The notes under the pieces: model-generated | Databases searched by the model: none | The model's input: the letters and a program-made list of their open reading frames with translations, nothing else | Told to the model about the DNA's origin: nothing | Position numbers and translations under genes: made by a program | In this document: one piece after another, positions 22,772 through 32,400 of the stretch | Position numbering within the stretch: the stretch's first letter is position 1 | How the letters are laid out: each line of letters starts with the position of its first letter | NCBI GenBank assembly: GCA_004764695.1 | Contig: SMSO01000032.1 | Span: forward strand, 4,012,983-4,076,982 | Reading direction: 5' to 3' | DNA: 64,000 nucleotides | DNA from: Schizochytrium sp. TIO01 | Lineage: Eukaryota; Sar; Bigyra; Thraustochytrida; Thraustochytriidae

Positions 22772-23495
22772 ATGGCGTCAGAGGCGAAACTGCATGATAG
22801 CGACGATGTGGGTGAGGTAAGTAAGCGGAAGGCGCTTCTATACCCCTGCTGAAGTTGCGTTGCACAACTGCGCCAAAGACTGCTGGGTCTCTGCCTTTGG
22901 CAAAGTTCTTGACCTCACTCCTCTTCTTGCAAGCATTGCACCAGAGAGTGAAGATGCGGCTCTCATGGTACCTATTGAAGCGCATGCGGGAAAAGATGTC
23001 TCTCATTGGTTTGACAAACGGACCTGTGAGGTTAAACGAGCACGTGATGAAAGTACAGGACTTGTTCTCCCTGTTTTGCCACATGGACGTTTCCTTCATG
23101 TTGCACCAGCGGAACCAGTCTCGAACTGGAACACAGACTTTCAAGAACCTTGGTGGCGTGATGACGAGAGCTATTGCATTGGAAGCCTGTCAGAGAGTGT
23201 AAGAAGCGTTTGCATCGTCAACATGTTGACTTATCAGGAGACAGTACTTGAAGTATGTGAAGAAGAAACGATTCGCGAAATTGAGGATCGTTACCTTGAT
23301 TGGAACGCACACTCCCAGAGCTACACTTGGAAAATCCTTGACGGTGATTGCTTTCGGCCTCTCGATATGGATCTAAACCTGACCGAAAATGGTCTCGAAG
23401 ATGAGAATGCACTTTTTGACAAACTATCAATTCCCCGCGAAACCTTCATTCCCACAATTCATGTATACTTTAATGATGACCTAACTATTGAGTGA
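22772..23495 (+). CDS. CYB5D1: CYB5D1-like protein (cytochrome b5 domain-containing protein 1), 5' end frame-disrupted
   Basis: The reading frame from about 22830 to 23495 encodes some 221 residues that follow animal CYB5D1 from end to end: RRFYTPAEV, CWVSAFGKVLDLT, a b5-type loop HAGKDVSHWFD, GRFLHV, PWWRDDE, SYTWK, and the C-terminal YFNDDL. CYB5D1 is a ciliary/axonemal protein, so a flagellar role is expected. The usual HPGG is HAGK here; its His (22983-22985) is kept. The frame has a TAA at 22818 and no upstream ATG. The ATG at 22772 opens the neighbouring frame, which stops at 22850. One base fewer in the GGAAGG run at 22827-22832 would fuse them, giving a product of about 240 aa. A one-base assembly error, a real frameshift or an unseen upstream exon are the alternatives. 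Confidence 0.85.
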
Positions 23496-23886
23496 ACTGC
23501 ATCTTCATTTTCTAAATAAACATAAACTGTTGTTGTTGATCTTTTGGCAAGCGTGGGGGGTCATATATATCCAGCTTTAGATACTGTCATTCACACGCAT
23601 CAATTTAAGGGTGAAGCACACCTTTATTTTGTTTAAAGAAGACGTCTTGCATGATAGTTTGTGGAGCAACAGTGTAGTGATGTAAAACATCCAACGAATA
23701 TTTGCGCACCACCTAATATACTAAAGTAGCTGGGTAAGCGCTTATCAATTGTTTCAAGATTTATTTAACAAATGGGCAAGCCCTCTAAAAGAAGAGAAAG
23801 AAAGCAAACTCAGAGAGATGACGTTTCAAGAGTTCCGAAGTCTGCATATAAACAAACATGCTAGCTGCTAGCATACCCTATCATAG
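23496..23886. other. Intergenic region between convergent genes (CYB5D1-like and ATG13-like)
   Basis: It holds both 3' ends. An AATAAA-like AAATAAA lies at 23513-23519, just after the CYB5D1-like stop, and a second AT-rich stretch lies near 23760. Nothing else is seen. Confidence 0.5.
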
Positions 23887-26473
23887 TTAAGCTCTTGTCG
23901 TCAGACGTAAAAATTCGTGCTCGGTGTCTTCCATTGAACACGATCCTGACATCCCGCCAGAACCTGGTATAAAGCCAAGCCCGCTGCAAGATAGTTGACA
24001 TAACTTGCGAAATTCGAGCATTGATCGATCTTCTTCGGCCCGACAACCCATGTCTTGATGTGCACCTTCCTTAGCACCATAGATATCGCCACTATCAGTG
24101 GTGAAAGATGTATCCTGCATAGCAAAAGGTAGGTCTCCTGCTGAACCATCCAGTCCAGAGTTAGAGGAAGGCTGAGGGCTCTGTAGCAACAGTTGCTCCC
24201 CATACTCGCTCATGAAACGCGCAGCAAGGGGGTCAATCTCGTTCTCTGGGAGATGCCAGGGCATTTCGAGAGTGAGAAGGTTCAGCATTGGGCGGCTTGT
24301 GCTTTTCCGCTGGCTATCACTTTGTTGAGGATGCATAGAAGCCAACAACAGTTCGTCAGGCATGCGGCGAGGTGATCCCTGCGTATTGGTAGGGGCTTTT
24401 CTCAGTCCAGAGTTGTTTGCAGTAGTTGCTTGACTTCCTGGTCCCATGCTCTTTCGACGAGAAAGACCTAAAGGCTTAAAAGGTTCCATGAGTAATGAAC
24501 TTCGAGGCTCGGGCAAACTTGTAGATGGGATGGCGGGGGGCGACATTGAAGACGAGAGAGTGCCAAGTTGGTGCTGTGACTTTGCTTGGTCTAGTGCACC
24601 ATGCCCTTGACTGTTGAGACCATCTGAAATCTCCCGCATGGACCTGTCTAAGGAACTAAGTGAGCGCAAGAGCTGTTGCGATGATTGCAGAGAAGCAGAC
24701 ATAGACTCCATCTCTGCACCCGATAGTGATGGATACTTACGCCCACTAGGAAAATTTACATGGGAAAGACGGGGTGGTAATGAGTGAGGTGCATTTCCAC
24801 CTTCACCTACCGACGATCCCGAAGAACCGCTATATGCGTAAAACATCACCTCTCCCGAGGCGCCTGATACCCCTTGCCCACTCCTTGAACCATCAAAGTT
24901 GAGAGGAGAGGTGCCGGTATACGACTTGGGTAACAACTGTGCGGCGAAAGGGCAAAAGTGTTACACGACGATTCTGCAAAGACTTTGATCGTCCCTGCTG
25001 AAGGTTGTTGTGTATATAACTGGTGGGTGAAGAGCCTGCTGTTGACGGTCGCCTTACCTGTATAATTCCAAGTCTACCAACCGGTGAAGATGTCGGTGAG
25101 TCTTGTGCAAGTGTTCGCGCCGAGGCAGAGTCATTGGCCCTCCGGGCGTTGGGTATTGCACGAGGCGAACTCACATGTTTGGTAGATAAAGCTGCCTCCT
25201 GCAACTCTCTGTCTTGGTTTGCAAATCTAGACGCCTCATATTGTCTATCATTTGCTAGGGAATGCGGTTGTGACAAAGGCAAATCAGAGGATTGTAGCTG
25301 TCTTGAAGCCTGCTCTAACGGTGATAGTGGTGGCATTTCTGCCGGAATTTCTACAAGCAAGGGCACAGAGAGCCCAGCTGTACTCAGATCAGCAAGGTAA
25401 TTTACACAAAGTTCTACGGTGGAATTGCCTACAGATAGGATGGGTAAGCTCATTTCAGCGCGCTCGAGGGAAGGTTTCAGACCTTGAAGCTGTTTATCAC
25501 TCCGGCCCGCCACATGTACACGGTTCAAAACACCTGGCGTCTTTGCTAGACGTGATGTCGGGAGGCATGCTGCAAGGGAAATTATAGACCTCAACATCAC
25601 CGCACATCTACGCTGAAGCTGAGAATCTGCTCCCGACCTTCTCTGTATGCCAGACCCTCCAGAGACATGAGTTAAAGAACTTTCTAAGCTCTCGTGAGCC
25701 TTGCCTTTGAACTGCCTCGGGTCTGCTGCCAGCACGAGAATGTGCCACCTTTCCAGGAGCACCTCAGGCTTCAACCTATCCTGGAGCACGGTTTCCACAA
25801 CAATCTCAACACGTCCATTAGCATCCGTCTCTATATCCCCAGCTCTCACTTTATGGTTTTTGCATAGATCTACACGAACGCCAAAAAGGCTCTCCACAGA
25901 GTCTTCATTCTCTGCCTTTCCAGCATCGTCGGTCGCATTCGCAGACTCCATTCTGATGATATTTATATTCTTAAGTTCTTCCCCGCCATAGCGCTGAGCA
26001 AACCCGATCTCGCTGTAGGTCTGTCCTTGACCTTGACGTATTTCAGAGCTTTTGTTCTGCATTGTGCTTCGGTTTTGGCCCAGCATAAGGTGGTCTCTAT
26101 TGCTGTTGCTATCAGTTTCGCCGAGCCCTTGTGGTTCCCCGTTAAACGATTCTGCTGTTCCCGCTGGCGCTGAGAGCCCTGAATCTGTTCTCAAGGTATC
26201 TAGGGTCGTTTCCTGGTTACCTTTCAGGCTGGACCGGTCATCTTTAGCGACGAGAACGTGTCCTGAGGAAACGTCAGAGACGGCAATGACGCTGGCACCA
26301 GCAGAGTTGGCCCGTTCGGGGCCAGCAGGGCGCGAGCATGGTCCACACCGCCGTGCGACCAGAACATTCGCAGCCGCTGCCACGAGTTGCAGTGTCACAT
26401 CCTCCATTGCCGCGACGGACCAACGGTCCTCGCAAGCGCTCTTACGAGCGACTTCGAATATGCTGCTCCCCAT
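23887..26473 (-). CDS. ATG13: ATG13-like autophagy-initiation protein (two exons, about 821 aa)
   Basis: ATG13 is the regulatory subunit of the ATG1/ULK kinase complex that starts autophagosome formation. The N-terminal region reads as a HORMA domain of the ATG13 type. LLERW (about residues 239-243) matches the family's LERW signature. RCAVMLRSIISLAACLP (about 290-306) matches its LRSLY..RLLP helix, followed by a beta-rich FxGxLxLSVxY-like segment. The rest is Ser/Pro-rich and disordered, as expected for the kinase- and ATG17/FIP200-binding tail. Exon 1 is 26473-25058 and exon 2 is 24936-23887. The intron 25057-24937 is 121 nt, phase 0, CAG|GTAAGG to CACAG|, with a pyrimidine tract. The start is the first ATG (26471-26473). 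A large, poorly conserved insert lies early in the HORMA region. The assignment rests on these short motifs only. Confidence 0.65.
24937..25057 (-). other. Spliceosomal intron of the ATG13-like gene (121 nt)
   Basis: The donor is CAG|GTAAGG. The acceptor CGCCGCACAG| is preceded by a CT-rich run and a TGTAAC branch-like site. Both ends are phase 0, and removal resolves the frame change exactly. Confidence 0.8.
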
Positions 26474-26618
26474 CTCAACCTCGTCAACAACTTCATTTCT
26501 TTTCCTTTTCTTTATCTGTTCTTTTATGTTCTGTTTCACTCTCTCAGTATTTTCAAGTTAGTCTCCGTTCTTTCTTAGTTCCTGTTTTATTTTGGAATGC
26601 TATCATGGGCATAGGTAA

Positions 26619-26726
26619 CTATTACTATTACTATTACTATTATTATTATGATAATGATGATGATGATGATGATTATTATTATTATAACTACTAATACTAA
26701 TAATACTACTACTACTACTACTACCA
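26619..26726. repeat. Compound ACT/ATT/GAT trinucleotide repeat
   Basis: Successive blocks of ACTATT, ATT, GAT, ATT and ACT trinucleotides run over about 105 bp, 150-250 bp upstream of the ATG13-like start. Confidence 0.9.
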
Positions 26727-29082
26727 CTATGAAGATCATGATATTGGAGCAATAGTCTCTTATCACTAGGATTCTCTATCTGGTGCTAGCCTCTTGGGAG
26801 TTCTCGCTTTCAAGTTCTCCTGTTCTCTTCAACTATAGCTAGACTTATTCCACAATCGATCGGAACCTCGCACTTTACGTACATTCAAGCAAGAGTCAGA
26901 GAACAACGTCTGAACTGCTGGGAGGCCGACGCCCAAGCACACGAAAGATTCAGAGTTCTTAACACGTCAACGATCATCGTTAGCTTCAGCTGGAGGATTA
27001 AATAGAAAGCATATTCTGAAATGAAGCGACCTCGCACTAAAACTCGTCCATATCTCGAAAATCAAGCATTTTTTACATATAGCTCACCCGAATTACTTTA
27101 AACTATGACGGCGATGAATGGCATCAGTGAAACATCAAGCAACCCCACTTCCAGTTTTGTAAAATCACTAACGTGCTCAGCAAAGGAGAGGGTGTCCTAC
27201 ACCACGAGAAGTGCGATCAATAGAAATCCCTTTTCGAAATCACCAAATGTAGGGCCTATCTCTGAGCCGTTCAAAGGTTCGCTGAAATCCTCATAATCTC
27301 CATCGATCAATTCCACAGTGTGATCAAGAGCCAGGTTTCTCAACCACAACTTCTACCCCAAAATTCCACAAAGTGATTGAGAGCTACACCCTTCAAGCTT
27401 GACTGTTTTTACTTTATGCCGTATCTTGTTACTGTCGAAATCGTTATGAGCAGCCATACTCAGATATAGTTAGCTAGGTCATTGAGTGTCGTGTTCTATT
27501 TTGTTCCACAGTAGGTGCGTGTTCTTTCCAAGACTCTGTGTTATGATTTCGGTCTTTGGGGACTTTGACGTTGCGGACTGTGCGCCGAAGATAGTTGCTA
27601 AGTCGTATCAGTCAAATATGCTATAAATTGAGATTGGTTAGTGCCCCAAATCTTTCTCAAATATTGTTTCGGACCTTGCGGGCAAGGTGTTGATTGCACG
27701 GATGCCAGTCATTCAGAACGTCGGTATAGCGCTAAGTTTTACTTTGACGTGAAACCTTAGGAAACTCTTGCAGGGATGGTTAGCTCGCACACTTGACCAC
27801 ACACCTCGTCTTAGGCTGCAGAAGGTAGCAGTGCCTGCTGAGGGTTTCGGATATCAAGAGGGCTAAGAGGGCTATGAAGGAGGTCGCATAAACGGCTAGC
27901 TGATACAAGCTTTGTCAAGCTCATGCAGGGCTCCAAACAGTCTTCTGAGACAAGCATACACAAGGATTCCCTTAGAAGTATAAGATAGTCATAATCTTTA
28001 TACAAACATAGATGAGATGACCAACCATTCATGTGTAAACTGTAGAATTATGGTCAAAAGTAGGTTATTTGCAAACATCGTTCTCGGCAAGCGGATAACA
28101 CTTTTGAGTGACTCGGCTCAAGAAAAGTTCAGGCTTCGTTCTATGTTGAGATCTACATGGTTTTAAAAATTGACACTGCCTGCACCACTGCAGTTTAGTA
28201 TACAAGCCCATACATAAGTCATAACTTTACCACGGGAATGATGTCTCTAGATCAACTTTTTAAATCAGAATAGCTGTAACCCCTGCACTTTTAAGGCGTA
28301 TCGTGTGCAGGAGCATTCGCATCAAATACTTTTCGACAAATTGGGTAGCTCGTAAGGTAAACTTTATGGCTTTAAACTTATCCCTGTATTATGAACTTTG
28401 CAATTGCTGTTTACTTTTCTGCAAACCATATTCACCCAACAAGTAGAGACTCCTGCCGTGATTTTCTCTAGAGTTGAAACAAACGCACCAATTCTCTCAT
28501 GAAACCTTAACTAATTAAATTAGTTCTGCTTGTGTTTCTAGAAATAAACTCATCCAAACAACATTTGAAGATGTCCAGCCTCTGGAAAACTTGGAATTCT
28601 TTTAACATTCTCAGAATTTGTCAAAGAAAGAGAATTCGCAAATTATCGAGAATAGCCTAGTGTTAGCTTCTATGCGCCTTTGCATATAAAATTATAATAG
28701 GTGATTATACATCAAGGTTGTATATATTTTTTGAGGAGACCCAGCGATAATACAACGAACCATTCCTAGTGGGCGTAGAGGAGGATCATCACTATATTGT
28801 TGTCTTGTCAAAATCATTAACAAAATTCAGAAAGAGGTTTCAAGTTAGAGCTAAATGTTTCCTTGCCCCGCATACCTGAAGGTTGATTATTTATTAAAAG
28901 TACATCAGAAAATTCACCGACACAATAATTCTGTGAGGAGAAGTAGGATTTTGCATAGGTTTCAGGTTGTCTCCTTCTATGCTCTCCCTCCCCACTGCGA
29001 GTTTCCTTTCTTCGAGCTCATCTCGACATAAAACAACGAAAACTCAGATGGAAAAATAAAATAAAATAAAATTTAAAAAAAT

Positions 29083-29089
29083 AAAAAAA
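29083..29089 (-). terminator. Pol III T-run terminator of tRNA-Glu
   Basis: This is a T7 run on the minus strand directly after the tRNA 3' end. Confidence 0.8.
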
Positions 29090-29090
29090 T

Positions 29091-29160
29091 TCCCACGCCG
29101 GGAATCGAACCCGGAGATTGACGGTGAGAGCGTCAAATGTTACCATTACACCACATGGGA
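29091..29160 (-). tRNA. tRNA-Glu (anticodon CTC)
   Basis: The minus strand folds as a full cloverleaf of 70 nt. The acceptor stem TCCCATG pairs with CGTGGGA, with one G-T. The D stem is GTGT/ACAT. The anticodon stem TGACG/CGTCA encloses the loop CTCTCAC, giving anticodon CTC (reads GAG). The variable loop has 4 nt, and the T arm is CCGGG-TTCGATT-CCCGG. There is no intron. Seven T residues follow on the minus strand (29089-29083), a Pol III terminator. No CCA is encoded, as usual for nuclear genes. Confidence 0.96.
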
Positions 29161-29490
29161 TATTGCGGAAGTTATTGCCATGTGTACGTGTGATACTTAT
29201 ATAGTTTGGTATAATATAGCTACACAATTTGTAGAAAGAAAAAGCACTTACAAAATCTTGAAGAGAAAAAGCACTCTTTTAAAATCTTGAAAAGAAAGAG
29301 CGCTCTTGAGATTGCAAGGTCTTAAACAGAGCAGAACACAATCAGATTGCAAAGCGAAGCTTTTGTAAAGCAGTTTCTGCAACAACAAGAACTGCGTTAG
29401 AAACGAACGCAAAGAGAGTTTGTGGTTAGGTCTTGGAAAGTTTGCTCGTTCCCTGAAAATTTATTCCGTGTGCCTTGGTGTAGAAGAGAG
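29161..29490. other. Intergenic region between tRNA-Glu and the nuclease-helicase gene
   Basis: This is the 5' flank of the helicase gene. A short imperfect direct repeat (AAAATCTTGAAGAGAAA / AAAATCTTGAAAAGAAA) lies at about 29252-29300. The coding frame is open from 29422, but the first ATG is at 29491. Confidence 0.6.
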
Positions 29491-32400
29491 ATGTTGCACG
29501 ACAACAATGCCGGTAGAGAGTTTGGAGAAGGTGCTGGTGGAGAGCTCCGAGGTCGAGCTCCGAGAGTGTCTGCGTCTCTGATAGGAGAGTTCTTCTCGCG
29601 CAAGTGCGAGCGTTTTCTACGCCGAGAATCCACGCGACATTCTGGACAAAATCGCCAGGAGCGTACCGAAGAACCGTTGCAGGTGCAACGAGGGCGACTT
29701 TTCGAGGAGGAGCTAGAAGCTACCTTGTGGGGAAACGACAGGGTTCTTCTCATTAACTTGGGAGGCGAGCGTGAATTTGCAGGCGAACCAGCTCGCTTGC
29801 TGACAAACCTCCATGAATTCAATGTGGAGGCAGATCTTGTGGTCTTTTCTCAAATGCCTCTTACCTTAACAGGATCAGGACACACAGTCTGGACTGAGCT
29901 CCTCGATCAAGTCGGTGCATCATTTGCATTGGCTCGGCCAGACTTTGTTTTCGCATGTCCCTACAATGGGCAGATTATGGTTGTTGATGCAAAATCATAC
30001 GAAGCGATCAAAATTTCTCATCTTACCCAAGTGTCAATCTACAGTATTCTACTCGAAGAACTCATTTGCAGCCTCAATCTTAGGTCGCCCCAGAACCACC
30101 TTCATGTAGCTTCGAAAGGAGGAATCTGGCTGCCAGGAATGTCTGAACCGTATTACTTGCCTTCAACTATAACTCAGCCGAATCTAAAAGACGAGCCGTT
30201 GATTGAGGAGGGTCCAATTTTAGTTGATTTGGAGGCAGTTAAAGAGGCTGTCCATACTTTCCTTCGCGATGATTTGGTAAGAATCTGCTCTGCTCCCGAA
30301 TCGTCTCTGGGGTGGCAACTAGCTTCGAGTTGTCAAACTTGTGACCACGTCCAGCATTGTCGTACCATTCAAACGGCACCAAACGGAATTCCGGAGGTTC
30401 TTCTAGGCCATGTACCTTATCTTGATCATGATGTCGCTGCAAATTTAGCGTCGCATGTGCCTACTCTACCATTGATACAGGTGCAAAACTACCCAGTCAG
30501 AGATATTGAGGACTTTTTGCTCAACATTAATGAGTCCTCAACAGTTCCAGTAACGCTGCAAAACTCAGCTCGACGAGCTTTGCTATTAAATAGCCAACAA
30601 AACAATAGAAATATTCGCGAGATTCTAGAAGACGAGTTAAGCGCTCCTCAACTTCGTCCAGACACGTTTATTGAAGACCTTGGCTTTGAGGCGCAAGAAC
30701 ATGTTATCATCGACGCAATCGCAAGGCCCGATATCTTGCCAATTCAACCGCTGAGCATTACCTGTTACTTTGCATCAACGAACACAACAATCCAGTTTTC
30801 AGCAGACCCGAATAGTGTGCTCGCCCAATCTTCCCAAGTAAACAAAGTTCTCTCTGAGCACTTCGTGGAGTTGTTGTATGACAGGATTCACTCTATGCAC
30901 GAGGGTGCTATCAGGTTAGCTGTTTTGAGCTGGAGCGAACGGTCGCTGGAAATATTCACTACTTTTCTGATCAATTTTGCCTGCTCATCTGATGGTTTGC
31001 CTTCATTGCGTGAGCAAGCTACGCTACTGGCTTGGACGCTTGGGGATCGACAGCGTCTCGTTGATCTTCCGTATACAGTAGATCTCTTTGGTTTCAGTCC
31101 AGTACCCAATATATCCTACTACAGAATACTTGCAAGAGCTGAACTAGATATCATGTTTAATAACCTTCCTCAAGAATTCTGTGATTGGTATCTAGAAGGT
31201 ATTGGTCAAGAACCAAATTTGCGACTACGAGCGCCAAGAAATGGGCTGGTTCTTAATAAAGAAGGTGTTGCGAAAGCAGTGTTTCTGTATAATGCTCAAG
31301 AGTTTTTCAGATTGAACTTTCTCAGCGTTGAAGATAGCAATGTAGACGAGCTACTTGATGACGCTAGAGAAAGGTACTTTCAGCATATAAATGACGCCAA
31401 ACAAAACCGGGTCTTTGTGGTCGAAGCCTTTGTTAAAAAATATGTCATGATCCCTAAGCCAGGATTCTTTTCTTTTCAGGATTGTCTTGATGCATTTGGT
31501 GTGCACGTTGCTGTACAGGAAGACAACGTGGTCCAACAAAGGTGGATCACGCATCAAAGCGTTGATACTGAACTTTTACATCGAGTTCAAGCACTTTGGC
31601 AATTGACTTCTGCGATTGGTCTGCTTACACAAACAGTTGAGGGTTGGATTGTTAGAAAAATCACCCCTTTTCTAAGGTTCCCAAGATTACTCTCTATTAC
31701 ATCCCAATCGCTTATTCGTGCATGTACAATCGAACAACAACGTGTCCTAAAAGGAGTGCAAAGGTACCAATCACTGCGTTCAGCAGAGCCCCGCGAGGTT
31801 TTGGTTAGTGAAGGTAGACTTCCAAGGCTCATCGCAACTGGGGAGAACGCCAGAGTACAGCATAAGGGCGCGCGAAGAGAAACTTGGGATTGTCAGTTTC
31901 GAATCGACCCGACCTTATCAGATCTTGAAATCGATGCAACACCAACTATTAAATCCTGGATTTTAGTTCCGGACACCCGAGACTCATGGCGCAATCTCTT
32001 GGCTTATGACGACCTTCGAACGATGGACTCACCTGATCCACCAATTTCGGGCGGCACAGCCTCGATTATAGCAGTCCAGGGGGGTTTAGTCCACCTTCGC
32101 ACTGCTGGTTACTTCAATGCTAAGGATTCGGAGCGGGTTCCTAGGCCTGGACAAGCGTTTTTCCTCGTCAAGCGATACACGAACTTTACATGTTCAAAAG
32201 TTCTAAAAGGTTTGATGGGGCTTTCGGTTAATAACCCTGCTGATGTTCTCACATTGATAGCCAATCCTGTAGCCTGGAATACCGAATCTGGGCTTCCAGT
32301 TCGTCTCGATAAAGGCATTTTGTCATCATTACAGCCCTCTCAACGAAGAGCAGCTTTGAGGTGTGCAAACAACCGTCTCCAGGTCATTTGGGGACCTCCC

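Larger units (their letters stand above)
26474..29090. other. Intergenic, 2.6 kb, no gene recognised
   Basis: It begins with the ATG13-like 5' flank. A long ACT/ATT/GAT trinucleotide microsatellite occupies about 26619-26726. The remaining 2.3 kb is AT-rich without a usable frame. The longest ORFs (60-75 codons) lack motifs. Confidence 0.6.

Noticed and set aside
22817-22854. Canonical-looking donor GAG|GTAAGT in the CYB5D1-like gene
   Set aside because: Every AG within reach either leaves the wrong frame or removes the conserved FYTPAE residues. A one-base frame break fits better.
29422-29490. Upstream in-frame extension of the nuclease-helicase
   Set aside because: It would need a GTG start. 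The first ATG is at 29491 and the extra 23 residues show no conserved feature.
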